The notes beneath the pieces were generated by a model. It saw only the letters and a list, made by a program, of their open reading frames with translations. It was not told where the DNA came from and did no database searches. The position numbers and the translations under genes were made by a program. This document shows, one piece after another, positions 8,515 through 18,346 of a stretch of DNA of 64,000 nucleotides. Positions within the stretch are counted from its first letter, which is position 1; each line of letters opens with the position of its first letter. The stretch is from Candidatus Vesicomyidisocius sp. Pext_18_S21 (GTDB lineage Bacteria; Pseudomonadota; Gammaproteobacteria; PS1; Pseudothioglobaceae): positions 885,798-949,797 of the forward strand of contig CP072535.1 of assembly GCA_021730165.1 (NCBI GenBank). The letters are read 5' to 3'.

Positions 8515-9464
8515 TTCTCCTTGTTAGTTAAGTATAAAAATAAAGTTTCTAAACGATTTTGAGCGCTATGAACATAGTCCACAATAACACCTTGCGTATC
8601 TAAATTATGTAACACGCTGGTAATGCTAATATCTGAGTTCAACACAACTTGTAATGAATGATCATCTAAACGTTCACATTTAAACCTATCACTTGTTATA
8701 GTCTGAGGTAATTGAGACAAGCTTTCCAAAATCAGCACTTGTTGGTCAACTTGTGACAATAATGCCTTCATACTACTTTGCTTAATCACTTTGCCTTCAT
8801 TTAGAATAGCAACATTACGACAAAGTAACTCAGCCTCTCCAAGATAATGTGTAGTTAAAATAATAGTCATACCTTGACGATTAAGTTTACTCAAAAAACG
8901 CCATATTGAATGGCGTATTTTAACATCAACACCTGCGGTAGGTTCATCAAGAATCAATATCTTGGGTTGATGAATGAGCGCCCTTGCTAACATTAAACGT
9001 CTCTTCATACCACCTGATAATGATTTAGCCATATCAAAACGTTTTTCCCAAAGATCTACCTCTTTAAGTAAAAGCTCAGCTTGGATTTTAGCTTTTGACT
9101 TAGCAATACCATAATAACCTGCTTGATTAATCAAAATTTCCTCAATAGGCTCAAAAGGATTAAAATTAAATTCTTGCGGCATTAATCCAATTAATTTTTT
9201 TACCTGATTAACATGGCTACTTTGATTAAAGCCTAATACCTTAATACTACCTGAAGTTTTATTGAGTAGTCCGCAAATGATACCAATAACTGTTGTCTTT
9301 CCTGCTCCATTACTGCCTAATAATGCATAAAAATCACCATGATTAACACAAAGATCAATACCTTTTAATGCTTCTAATTGATTAGCATAAGTCTTTTTTA
9401 AACCTTTAATGAGTAATGCAGTAGACATAACGAGTTTAGAATAAAAATTAAAACATTTTAACAT
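8511..9464 (-). CDS. ABC transporter ATP-binding protein (YadG-like)
   Basis: ATPase partner of the downstream permease. Motifs: Walker A GSNGAGKTT, Q-loop PQEFNFNPFE, signature SLSGGMKRR, Walker B ILILDEPTAGVD and switch histidine LTTHYL, followed by about 90 C-terminal residues typical of YadG-type proteins. The ATG at 9464 has a good Shine-Dalgarno (AAAAGGGGATAA). An internal ATG at 9428 corresponds to the usual family N-terminus (MSTALLIKGLKKTY), so the first 12 residues may or may not be translated. Divergent from aceF across about 70 bp. Confidence 0.92.
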   Translation of the reverse strand: MLKCFNFYSKLVMSTALLIKGLKKTYANQLEALKGIDLCVNHGDFYALLGSNGAGKTTVIGIICGLLNKTSGSIKVLGFNQSSHVNQVKKLIGLMPQEFNFNPFEPIEEILINQAGYYGIAKSKAKIQAELLLKEVDLWEKRFDMAKSLSGGMKRRLMLARALIHQPKILILDEPTAGVDVKIRHSIWRFLSKLNRQGMTIILTTHYLGEAELLCRNVAILNEGKVIKQSSMKALLSQVDQQVLILESLSQLPQTITSDRFKCERLDDHSLQVVLNSDISITSVLHNLDTQGVIVDYVHSAQNRLETLFLYLTNKEK

Positions 9465-9535
9465 TTATCCCCTTTTATTAGCTATTTTTGCGATAATTAC
9501 TCACTTTAAATTATTTTACAAAACATACAGAACTT

Positions 9536-11053
9536 ATGATGAACATAAAAAATATAGTACTACCTGATATTGGTGATTTTTATGAAGTTGAAGTAATTGA
9601 GATTTTAGTAAATGTTGGAGACAAGATAAACACTAATGATAGTATAGTAACCTTGGAAAAAGACAAATCTTCTATGGAAATTCCAAGCCCTTTTACAGGC
9701 ATTATTACGAAAATTAAAGTCAATATTGGCGACAAAATTAAACAAAATGATATCATCTTGAGTATTGCAAGTGAATATAGTGAAATTCAAAACATCAACA
9801 AAAACATCAAAAATGAAATTTCTAAAACAGAAATTATACCCGTTGTTGTACCTAATATTGGTGATTTTGATGAAATTGAGGTCATTGAAATTCTAGTTAG
9901 TGTAGGGGATGAACTATCTGTAGAAGATAGTATAATTACTTTAGAAAGTGATAAAGCTTCAATGGAAATTCCAACACCGGTTGCAGGAAAAGTTATTAAT
10001 ATTAATGTTGCATTAGGCGATAAAATTTCTCTAGGTACGCTAATTCTTAATATTAAAAGTATAGCTGAAGAAACACTTACTGAAATTAAAATGCAAAGTT
10101 CAACACCGATACCGTCGAACCCTACTACACTAATGCCCGTAACAACTAACATTAATCAAATAGTTTCAGAAGCAATCAGAGGTAACTCACACGCTTCACC
10201 TTCTATTCGTAAACTAGCTAGAGAGTTAGGTGTTAATTTATCATATATAACTGGTACAGGAAGAAAAGGTAGGATTTTAGATACTGATCTTAAAAGCCAC
10301 GTTAAACAAATCATGACTTCTGATAATTTTAACAGTGCTCTTCCTAAACCACCAATAATTGATTTTTCTAAATTTGGCGACACTGAAACAATAAAACTAT
10401 CCAAAATAAATAAATTATCAGGCAAACATTTAACTACCTGTTGGTTAAGCATTCCCCACGTTACCCAATTTGACGAAGTTAATATTAATCAAATGGAGGC
10501 ATACCGACAAGAACAAAAAGCTAATGGCATTAAACTCACTCCTCTAGTTTTTATTATGAAAGCATTGGTTCAAACGTTGAAAAATCATCTACGTTTTAAT
10601 GCCTCACTTGATGAGTCAGGTGAAAACTTGATTATTAAAAAATATTTCAACTTAGGAATTGCAATGGACACACCAAAAGGCTTAATTGTGCCAGTTATTC
10701 GTGATGTTGAAAAAAAATCTTTAACTGATTTGGCTAAAGAACTTTTTGAAACTTCAAAAAACGCACGAGAAAATAAGTTAAAGCCCGCAGATATGCAAGG
10801 TTCAGGTTTAACTATTTCCAGCTTAGGTGGTATTGGTGGTACACAATTTACCCCTATTGTTAATGCGCCAGAAGTGGCTATTTTAGGCATATCACGTTCA
10901 TATTTCAAACCCACTTGGAATGGTGAAAATTTCATCCCAACTTTAACATTGCCACTAGCATTGTCCTATGACCACCGTGTGATTGATGGAGCGCAAGGTG
11001 GACGGTTCATGGCAGAATTAAATACAACATTAAGAGAGGCAAATTATGATTAA
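9536..11053 (+). CDS. aceF: Pyruvate dehydrogenase E2, dihydrolipoamide acetyltransferase
   Basis: Core acetyltransferase of the pyruvate dehydrogenase complex. The 505 residues contain two lipoyl domains, each with a DKxSMEIP lipoylation site (Lys44 in EKDKSSMEIP, Lys140 in ESDKASMEIP), a linker, a peripheral-subunit-binding domain (about 219-250, SPSIRKLARELGV) and the catalytic domain ending SYDHRVIDGAQGG (His480, Asp484). The linkers lack the alanine/proline richness of E. coli. It overlaps lpdA by 8 bp. No aceE precedes it: the upstream gene is divergent. Confidence 0.94.
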   Translation: MMNIKNIVLPDIGDFYEVEVIEILVNVGDKINTNDSIVTLEKDKSSMEIPSPFTGIITKIKVNIGDKIKQNDIILSIASEYSEIQNINKNIKNEISKTEIIPVVVPNIGDFDEIEVIEILVSVGDELSVEDSIITLESDKASMEIPTPVAGKVININVALGDKISLGTLILNIKSIAEETLTEIKMQSSTPIPSNPTTLMPVTTNINQIVSEAIRGNSHASPSIRKLARELGVNLSYITGTGRKGRILDTDLKSHVKQIMTSDNFNSALPKPPIIDFSKFGDTETIKLSKINKLSGKHLTTCWLSIPHVTQFDEVNINQMEAYRQEQKANGIKLTPLVFIMKALVQTLKNHLRFNASLDESGENLIIKKYFNLGIAMDTPKGLIVPVIRDVEKKSLTDLAKELFETSKNARENKLKPADMQGSGLTISSLGGIGGTQFTPIVNAPEVAILGISRSYFKPTWNGENFIPTLTLPLALSYDHRVIDGAQGGRFMAELNTTLREANYD

Positions 11054-12452
11054 GACTCAAGTTGTTATTATAGGCTCTGGTCCTGGAGGTTATACAGCTG
11101 CCTTTCGTCTGGCAGATTTAGGTAAACAAGTTACTCTAATTGAACGTTATAACACTTTAGGTGGTGTATGCTTAAATGTAGGCTGTATTCCTTCTAAAGC
11201 ACTTCTTCATACAGCTCAAATCATCAATGAAGCAAAAGATGCCTCACATATAGGTGTTACCTTTAATGAGTCATTAATTAGCATTAATGCTATACGAATA
11301 AATAAAGACAGGATTGTAACCAAACTAACAAATGGTATCAAAACTTTAGCAAAAGCAAGAAAAATTAATGTTATAACAGGTTATGGAAGATTTATCTCAT
11401 CTAATCAAATTACAATCGAAAATAGCGATGATATTATTGAATTTGAACAATGTATTATTGCTACGGGTTCACAAGTTACTAAAATCCCCACCCTTCCATT
11501 TGATGATATTCGTGTAATGAATTCAACAGATGCACTAAATTTATCCAATATACCAAAACGTTTATTAGTAGTAGGTGGAGGTATTATTGGCTTAGAAATG
11601 GCAACAGTTTATAACGCGCTTGGTAGCGAAATTACTGTGGTTGAACTTTCTGACCAACTAATTACTAGTGCCGACAAAGACATTGTCAATCCACTACTTA
11701 GACGAATTAAAAAACAATATGCCAATATCTTTTTAAACACCAAAATAACTAAAATTAAGACACTAAAAGAAGGTATTAAAGTCGTATTTAAGGGAAAAAA
11801 CACCCCAAAATTCGACACCTTTGATAAAATACTAGTAGCTATTGGTCGCACCCCTAATGGAAAATTGATCGATTGTGAAAAAGCTGGTGTTGAAATAAAT
11901 AATTGGGGTTTTATTCCTGTCAATAAACAAATGAAAACCAATGTTAATAACATCTACGCCATTGGCGATATTATTGGTCAACCTATGCTTGCTCATAAAG
12001 CCATACACGAGGCTAAAATTGCAGCAGAAGTCATTTGCGGATACAAATCAGGTTTTAACGCCCTTACCATCCCATCTATTGCCTATACTGACCCAGAAAT
12101 TGCTTGGACAGGAAAAACCGAAAAAGAACTCAAAGCTGAAGGAATCTCTTATAAAAAAGGTTTATTTCCTTGGACAAATTCAGGTCGTAGTTTAAGTATT
12201 GGTAGATCTGAAGGCATTACCAAAGGATTATTCGATGCAAAAATAGGCAAAATTTTAGGCATGGGTATTTGCGGCACCAATGCAAGTGAGTTGATTGCTG
12301 AAGCAACACTAGCTATTGAAATGGGTTGTGATATGGATGATATTGCACTAACTATCCACGCCCACCCGACCTTAAGTGAAACTACCGCCTTTGCAACTGA
12401 GGTGGCACAAGGTACAATTACAGATTTATTATCATCAAAAAAGAAAAAATAG
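11046..12452 (+). CDS. lpdA: Dihydrolipoamide dehydrogenase (E3)
   Basis: FAD disulfide oxidoreductase that reoxidises dihydrolipoamide with NAD. The 468-residue protein has FAD motif GSGPGGY (10-16), redox-active GGVCLNVGCIPSK (Cys42/Cys47), NAD-binding GGGIIGLEM, the second FAD segment YAIGDI, and the C-terminal active-site AHPTLSE (His440, Glu445). Length is standard. Translationally coupled to aceF; it may also serve other 2-oxoacid complexes and the glycine cleavage system. Confidence 0.96.
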   Translation: MIKTQVVIIGSGPGGYTAAFRLADLGKQVTLIERYNTLGGVCLNVGCIPSKALLHTAQIINEAKDASHIGVTFNESLISINAIRINKDRIVTKLTNGIKTLAKARKINVITGYGRFISSNQITIENSDDIIEFEQCIIATGSQVTKIPTLPFDDIRVMNSTDALNLSNIPKRLLVVGGGIIGLEMATVYNALGSEITVVELSDQLITSADKDIVNPLLRRIKKQYANIFLNTKITKIKTLKEGIKVVFKGKNTPKFDTFDKILVAIGRTPNGKLIDCEKAGVEINNWGFIPVNKQMKTNVNNIYAIGDIIGQPMLAHKAIHEAKIAAEVICGYKSGFNALTIPSIAYTDPEIAWTGKTEKELKAEGISYKKGLFPWTNSGRSLSIGRSEGITKGLFDAKIGKILGMGICGTNASELIAEATLAIEMGCDMDDIALTIHAHPTLSETTAFATEVAQGTITDLLSSKKKK

Positions 12453-12463
12453 GGAGAGATTAT

Positions 12464-13117
12464 ATGAATATAAAACAAGCAAGAAAAAATGTCATTGAAC
12501 AACAAATACGCCCTTGGGGTGGCTTGAATTATATTGCTAATAATGCACTCAAAGACACGCCAAGAGAAGATTTTGTACCAGAGAAATATAAAAATCTTAC
12601 ATTTGCAGATATTGAAATTCCACTTACTAGTAAAGCAAAAATGCTTTTTCCAAAGATTGAAGGGCGATTATTGAATGCACTTAATATTAAAAAACATGAA
12701 ACTGTACTAGAAATAGGAACAGGTAGTGGTTATTTAACAGCTGTTTTATCAAAATTATGCAAATCTGTAACCAGTATTGAAATTGATGAAAATCTTAGTC
12801 ATAGTGCCAAAAAAAGAATTGATACATTGGGTATTGATAATGTTACTTTAGAAGTGGTAGATGCTTCTAAGGACTGGAAGTCTAATGATTTCTTTGATAT
12901 AGTGATTATTAGTAGTTCAGTACCTAAAATTACAGGTCGTTACTTTCATTTGTTAAATGTAGGTGGTAGAATTTTTGTGATTGAAGGTACTAAAAACGTT
13001 ATGAGTGCAAAACTTATTACTCGAATTAGTAAGAATAAATGGGATACAAAATCCTTATTTGAAACACAATTAGACGCCATGCAAGGGTTAAAATCATCAA
13101 ATAATTTTGAATTTTAA
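12464..13117 (+). CDS. Pcm-like (protein-L-isoaspartate O-methyltransferase family) methyltransferase
   Basis: SAM-dependent methyltransferase of the Pcm family. The 217 residues include the N-terminal QQIRPWG and EDFVPEKY segments and motif I VLEIGTGSGYLTAVL (about 84-98). The post-motif II region reads VIISSSVP instead of the usual TAAP, and the C-terminus ends in an SLFET segment. This matches the divergent Pcm-like subgroup often found just upstream of tolC in gammaproteobacteria, whose substrate is uncertain. Here the next gene is an RND/MMPL exporter 2 bp downstream. Shine-Dalgarno AGGGAGAG precedes the ATG. Confidence 0.82.
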   Translation: MNIKQARKNVIEQQIRPWGGLNYIANNALKDTPREDFVPEKYKNLTFADIEIPLTSKAKMLFPKIEGRLLNALNIKKHETVLEIGTGSGYLTAVLSKLCKSVTSIEIDENLSHSAKKRIDTLGIDNVTLEVVDASKDWKSNDFFDIVIISSSVPKITGRYFHLLNVGGRIFVIEGTKNVMSAKLITRISKNKWDTKSLFETQLDAMQGLKSSNNFEF

Positions 13118-13119
13118 TC

Positions 13120-15501
13120 ATGAACTTATTTTTTGATTTTGTCCTAAAAAAAGCCTCATTAGGACTTACACTTTTATTACTAATTGCTATATTTTTTATA
13201 GCTCAAATCTCTAATTTTCAACTAGATGCATCTGCAGAATCTTTAGTACTAGAAGGTGACGAAAACCTGCGTTATTATCAAAACATTAAGAAAAATTATG
13301 GATCTGATGATTATTTAATCATCTCTTATCAGGTTAAAGATAATTTGATTACACCTAAACAACTTGATCATCTTAGAAAATTTAAACAAGATTTAATTAA
13401 AATTAACCAAATCAGGTCAGTAACGACTATTCTAGATGTACCACTTTTTAGATCTCCTCCCTTATCTTTAGCAGAACTAGCTAGTGAAAACATCAGTATT
13501 GATAATAATAATGCTAACTTAGCTTTAGCTAATAATGAATTCAAAAATTCACCTTTATATGCTAACAATTTAGTTAGTAAAGATGGAAAAACAACTGCTA
13601 TTCTAGTGACACTAAAAAATAATCAAAAGTTCAAAGAGTTACGTGAAAATCTTGACAAAATGCGTACCCAAAGAGCTAATAATAAACTATCAAATGACCA
13701 ACAATTAAAACTTAAAATTATCGAAAAGCAAGTTTTAAAGAATATTACTACCCAAAATAAAATACAAGCACAAACAATTGCCCAAATTCGAACTACTATT
13801 AACCAATATTCAAACAAGGCTCATTTATTCTTAGGTGGTTTACCTATGATAACTACTGATATTGTGACCTATATTAGTAATGATTTGATCATATTTAGTT
13901 TAGCAGTTATTGGATTGATGAGTTTAATTCTAACGATTATTTTCAAAAGTATTCGATGGGTCATTATCCCAATTGGTATTAGTATTTTCAGTTCGTTCAT
14001 CATGACAGGTATTTTAGCTTATTTAGGTTGGAAAATTACCGTTATTTCATCTAATTTTTTTTCATTATTACTAGTTATGACACTTTCTATAGTTATTCAC
14101 CTCATAGTTAGATATAGAGAAATTTCCCAGCTTAATCCAAATATCAACTCACATCAACTAATTAAAGACACCTTGTCACAAATGTTTAAGCCTTGTTTTT
14201 TTACAACTTTAACCACATTTATAGCTTTTAGCTCTTTACTTATTAGTGGTATCAGGCCTGTGATTAATTTTGGCTGGATGATGTCAATTGGGGTGATTAT
14301 TGCTCTTGTATTATCGTTTTTAGCTTTTCCGATGATCATGAGTTTGTTACCAAAAGCAAAAATTACAACACACAAAACCGAACTAAGCGCTACCATTTTA
14401 TTGGCCAAATTTGTAGAAAAATTTGGCAATCATTTATTGGTAATATTGGTAATATTGGTAATAGGTTCTGGATTTGGGATAAGTAAACTTAGTGTTGAAA
14501 ATCGTTTTATTAATTATTTTAAACAAAACACAGAGATCAACCAAGGGCTAACTTTGATTGATAAAGAATTGGGTGGCACCATTCCACTAGAAATTATTTT
14601 TGACAATTTAGCAGAAGACTACTGGTTTGACGAGGATTTGCGTAACGAGATACATGATGTTCATCAATATCTTAATTCTTTAGATGAAACTGGAAAAGTA
14701 TTATCAATTGACACTTTAATGCAGATTCTAACCCAAGCTAATAATGGTAAAAAACCTAATGGATTTCTCTTAAATATTATTCACTCACAATTACCTGAAC
14801 GTGCTAAAGTACAAGTGTTATATCCTTATTTATCTGAGAAAAGTGGAGAACTAAGAATGGTTATCCGTATTAGAGAAACTGGAAAAGAATTAAAACGTGG
14901 AAAGTTAATTGATCAAATAAAACATCATATTTCTACTGAACTTGGATTTAAACAAAATAGTTTTCATTTAAGCGGTATGCTAGTTTTATACAACAACATG
15001 TTACAAAGTTTATTTGACTCGCAAATAAAAACAACTACTGTAGTATTTATAATGATTTTTATCATGTTTTTATTTATTTTCAAATCAATTAGTTTATCCA
15101 TACTTGCATTAATTCCAAACACTTTACCATCCCTTTTTATCCTTGGTATTATGGGATTATTAAATATCCCACTAGACTTAATGACTATCACTATTTCAAC
15201 AATTGCCATTGGCATTGGCGTTGATAACGCTATTCACTATATCCATCGTTTTAAGCATGAATTTAAAAAAGACAACGATTATATAGCAACTATGTATCGC
15301 TCACATGCTAGCATTGGATTAGCTATGTTTTATACCTCAATTACAGTTACAATAGGCTTCTTAATTTTAACTTTATCTAATTTTATACCCAGTATTTATT
15401 TTGGTGTATTTACTGCTATTGCAATGCTTAGTGCATTACTTGCCAATTTAACCCTACTACCTAAATTAATACTAATGATAAAACCAAAAATTAATATATA
15501 A
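13120..15501 (+). CDS. MMPL/RND superfamily putative exporter
   Basis: Inner-membrane protein of 793 residues with the duplicated RND layout: an N-terminal membrane segment (about 12-30), a large soluble loop (30-250), a block of membrane segments (250-430), another helix near 440-455, a second soluble domain, and a C-terminal membrane block (640-790). The second block contains TISTIAIGIGVDNAIHYIHR, the conserved acidic motif of this family (COG1033). Substrate unknown; relatives are proposed to move lipids, hopanoids or siderophore-like compounds. It starts 2 bp after the Pcm-like gene, so they are probably co-expressed. Confidence 0.85.
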   Translation: MNLFFDFVLKKASLGLTLLLLIAIFFIAQISNFQLDASAESLVLEGDENLRYYQNIKKNYGSDDYLIISYQVKDNLITPKQLDHLRKFKQDLIKINQIRSVTTILDVPLFRSPPLSLAELASENISIDNNNANLALANNEFKNSPLYANNLVSKDGKTTAILVTLKNNQKFKELRENLDKMRTQRANNKLSNDQQLKLKIIEKQVLKNITTQNKIQAQTIAQIRTTINQYSNKAHLFLGGLPMITTDIVTYISNDLIIFSLAVIGLMSLILTIIFKSIRWVIIPIGISIFSSFIMTGILAYLGWKITVISSNFFSLLLVMTLSIVIHLIVRYREISQLNPNINSHQLIKDTLSQMFKPCFFTTLTTFIAFSSLLISGIRPVINFGWMMSIGVIIALVLSFLAFPMIMSLLPKAKITTHKTELSATILLAKFVEKFGNHLLVILVILVIGSGFGISKLSVENRFINYFKQNTEINQGLTLIDKELGGTIPLEIIFDNLAEDYWFDEDLRNEIHDVHQYLNSLDETGKVLSIDTLMQILTQANNGKKPNGFLLNIIHSQLPERAKVQVLYPYLSEKSGELRMVIRIRETGKELKRGKLIDQIKHHISTELGFKQNSFHLSGMLVLYNNMLQSLFDSQIKTTTVVFIMIFIMFLFIFKSISLSILALIPNTLPSLFILGIMGLLNIPLDLMTITISTIAIGIGVDNAIHYIHRFKHEFKKDNDYIATMYRSHASIGLAMFYTSITVTIGFLILTLSNFIPSIYFGVFTAIAMLSALLANLTLLPKLILMIKPKINI

Positions 15502-15560
15502 ATCCACACTAATGAATTAAAAAAGATTATGCCAATAATATTCATTTATCGTTAATACCC

Positions 15561-17129
15561 ATGACAAAACAACATCATTTTGACGTTCTAATTATTGGTA
15601 CAGGTAGTGCAGGATTAATGAGTGCATTACAATTATCAGATAATTTAAGTGTTGCACTAATTGCCAAAGACAAAATATTAGAAGGTAGTTCATACTATGC
15701 GCAAGGCGGTATATCTGCTGTACTAGACATAAATGACAACTTTACTACTCATGTACAAGATACCTTGTTAACTGCAGCAGGTTTAGGTGATGAAACTGTC
15801 ATTCGTTTTATGGTTGAAAATGCGCCCAAAGCCATTACCTCATTAGAACATTTAGGAGTTAAATTTACCAAAGATAAAAATAAAGAGAATTATCATCTAA
15901 CCACTGAAGGTGGTCATAGTCATAGAAGAGTAGCACATGTTGCTGATAAAACAGGACAATCAATCCAAACTAATTTACTTAAAAACGTTAAAGAAAAAAG
16001 TAATATAACACTTTTTGAAAACTATATTGCCATTGATTTATTAATAAAATCCTACGACTGCTATGGCGCTTATGTTTTAAACAAAAATACCAACCAGGTT
16101 GAGAGTTTTATCTCTCATAAAACTATTATTGCCACAGGCGGAGCATCAAAAACTTATCTTTATACCTCCAACCCGGATACATCAACAGGTGATGGTATTG
16201 CCATGGCTTATCGAGCAAAATGCATTATTACTAATATGGAATTTACCCAATTCCATCCTACTTGCCTTTACCATCCACATGCAAAATCTTTTTTAATTAC
16301 CGAGGCACTTCGTGGCGAGGGTGGTAAGTTAATTTTACAAAATGGTGAAGCTTTTATGCATGAATTTGACAATCGAGAGGAGCTTGCACCACGTGATATT
16401 GTTGCCCGTGCAATTGATGTACAAATAAAAACCCATGGATTTAAATGTGTTTATTTAGACATTTCATTTAAAAACAAAAGCTGGATTAAACAACACTTTC
16501 CAACCATTTACAAAAAATGCAAATCACTTGGTATTGATATTTCTAAAAATGCTATCCCTGTTGTACCTGCAGCACATTATACATGTGGAGGCGTACAAAC
16601 CAATCTTGACGGTCAAACTAATATAGACAATCTATACGCCATTGGCGAGGTTGCACACACTGGTGTACATGGTGCTAATCGTATGGCAAGTAATTCTTTA
16701 TTAGAATGTGTAGTATTTGCTAAATCTTGTGCCAATTATATAAATCAACAATCAAGAACAACATTAACATATAAAAAATTTAGCCAGTGGGATGCTTCCA
16801 AAGTAGCACCTTCAAAAGAAAAAGTAGTCGTATCACATTTATGGGATGAAATTCGCCGTATTATGTGGAATTTTGTTGGTATTGTACGTTCTAACAAACG
16901 CTTAAAATATGCACAGTATCGTCTGAATCAAATTCAGACAGAAGTGAACGATTACTACAAACTTTATTTAATATCTAGTAATTTAATTGAACTAAGAAAC
17001 CTTATTCAAACCGCACAACTAATTGTGAAATCTGCAATTTCTAGAACAGAAAGTAGAGGGTTGCATTACAATGAAGATCATCCACAACAATCAAATCATC
17101 CAATTAATACTATAATTAAAAAATCATGA
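15561..17129 (+). CDS. nadB: L-aspartate oxidase
   Basis: FAD enzyme that oxidises L-aspartate to iminoaspartate, the first step of de novo NAD synthesis. The 522-residue protein has the FAD motif GTGSAGL, SSYYAQGGISAVLD, EFTQFHPTCLY, the active-site TEALRGEGG and APRDIVARAID segments, HYTCGGV and the second FAD segment HGANRMASNSLLE. Length is close to E. coli NadB (540). Its stop overlaps the def start (ATGA). NadB rather than succinate dehydrogenase is clear from the HYTCGGV region. Confidence 0.95.
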   Translation: MTKQHHFDVLIIGTGSAGLMSALQLSDNLSVALIAKDKILEGSSYYAQGGISAVLDINDNFTTHVQDTLLTAAGLGDETVIRFMVENAPKAITSLEHLGVKFTKDKNKENYHLTTEGGHSHRRVAHVADKTGQSIQTNLLKNVKEKSNITLFENYIAIDLLIKSYDCYGAYVLNKNTNQVESFISHKTIIATGGASKTYLYTSNPDTSTGDGIAMAYRAKCIITNMEFTQFHPTCLYHPHAKSFLITEALRGEGGKLILQNGEAFMHEFDNREELAPRDIVARAIDVQIKTHGFKCVYLDISFKNKSWIKQHFPTIYKKCKSLGIDISKNAIPVVPAAHYTCGGVQTNLDGQTNIDNLYAIGEVAHTGVHGANRMASNSLLECVVFAKSCANYINQQSRTTLTYKKFSQWDASKVAPSKEKVVVSHLWDEIRRIMWNFVGIVRSNKRLKYAQYRLNQIQTEVNDYYKLYLISSNLIELRNLIQTAQLIVKSAISRTESRGLHYNEDHPQQSNHPINTIIKKS

Positions 17130-17668
17130 TTCTACCCATCTTAAGTTACCCTGATAAACGCTTAAGAATTAAAGCTAAAAATGTGAATATAGTTAATAAA
17201 ACCATACAAACTTTAATCAAAAATATGTTTGAGACTATGTATGCTAGAAATGGTATAGGATTAGCTGCTACACAAGTTAACAAACATCTACAAATAGTAG
17301 TCATTGACGTGCCAAACGCTCAATTTTTATTTAAAAATCGAAAAAATGACTCGCACAAGTTACTACAAAAACAACACCCTTTATGTCTTATCAATCCAGA
17401 AATTAAAGAAAAAGATAGACAAGAAAAACACACCGAAGGTTGTCTATCTGTATCAGATTTTCAAGCAGAGATTCAACGTGCTAATCATATTAAAGTTAAA
17501 GCACTGAACGAAAAAGGTGAGATATTTACCCTGCAAGCAACAGGACTACTTGCTATTTGTATCCAACATGAAATAGATCATTTAAAGGGTATTTTATTTG
17601 TTGATTACTTATCCAAACTCAAGCAAAAACGACTTCTAAAAAGGATAAAAAAGATGACTAAGGTCTAG
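17126..17668 (+). CDS. def: Peptide deformylase
   Basis: Metalloenzyme that removes the formyl group from nascent proteins. The 180-residue protein has all three family motifs: GIGLAATQ (43-50), EGCLS with metal ligand Cys106, and HEIDH with His148, Glu149 and His152. A lysine/asparagine-rich insertion (about 66-86) makes it somewhat longer than the E. coli 169-residue protein. It overlaps nadB by 4 bp rather than sitting with fmt, an unusual neighbourhood. Confidence 0.95.
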   Translation: MILPILSYPDKRLRIKAKNVNIVNKTIQTLIKNMFETMYARNGIGLAATQVNKHLQIVVIDVPNAQFLFKNRKNDSHKLLQKQHPLCLINPEIKEKDRQEKHTEGCLSVSDFQAEIQRANHIKVKALNEKGEIFTLQATGLLAICIQHEIDHLKGILFVDYLSKLKQKRLLKRIKKMTKV

Positions 17669-17713
17669 AAACCTATACTAATCAAATTTAACACCTACAA
17701 ACTTAATCTACAC

Positions 17714-17748
17714 ATATTAGTCTACAATTATACCTTGTAAACTAATAT
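17714..17748 (+). terminator. Imperfect inverted repeat after def
   Basis: Arms of 13 bp (ATATTAGTCTACA and TGTAAACTAATAT) with one mismatch and a 9-nt loop, 46 bp past the def stop. Its position suits termination of nadB-def, but there is no clean T-run. Confidence 0.35.
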
Positions 17749-17852
17749 ACAATCACGAAGACATGGCATTAACAACCTCATAAAAATAGTATTAAAAAAT
17801 TATTTACTCAATATAAAGGAATAATAACAACAATTAGTATTCAAATAATCGG

Positions 17853-17876
17853 ATTTGTAACTTTAAAGTTACAAAT
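17853..17876. repeat. Perfect 24 bp palindrome
   Basis: Half-sites ATTTGTAACTTT and AAAGTTACAAAT are exact reverse complements with no spacer. It lies in the def-purH gap, about 470 bp before purH. It could fold as a hairpin in RNA or be bound by a dimeric protein; the sequence does not say which. Confidence 0.6.
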
Positions 17877-18346
17877 AACTTCTAAAAACTGTTAAATTTA
17901 ATGTATGAGTTATGGGTTAAGTCTGTAAAAAATGGAAGGTTATAGAAAACACATCTTTTAGTATATTACGTACCTTAACAAAAAATATATTCAGTAATCT
18001 TGGTAAAATATTAACCAAATTAGTACTCAAAAATAATTCAACCTACTTGAAAAATACCTGAAATAATTATCATCTCAACTAATTTACTAGCATATATTAA
18101 TACAAAACTTAAAAATTACTTTAAGCAATTATACGGTGAATAAACAAACAGCATACATAAAATAGGCATCAATAATATAAAATCTGTTGTAATTAATTTA
18201 TACTTACTTAACTTAGTTAACCATAATCAAAGTAAGGTTTCAAGAAATTTAAACATTAATCTTGTCACATTAAAAAAAATTCAACGATACAAACCTAACA
18301 CTTTATAATCATTCCTTAATTAGCATAAAAATATTAAAGAAATAAA

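Larger units (their letters stand above)
17669..18346. other. Gene-free AT-rich stretch between def and purH
   Basis: A 678 bp stretch with no supportable gene on either strand. It contains a terminator-like inverted repeat soon after def (17714-17748) and a perfect 24 bp palindrome (17853-17876). A TATAAT at 18304-18309 lies about 40 bp before purH but has only a weak -35 match. The rest looks like decayed sequence. Confidence 0.5.

Noticed and set aside
9605-12505. Antisense frames of 61-121 codons opposite aceF and lpdA
   Set aside because: Shadows of strongly conserved genes; no ribosome binding sites or similarity.
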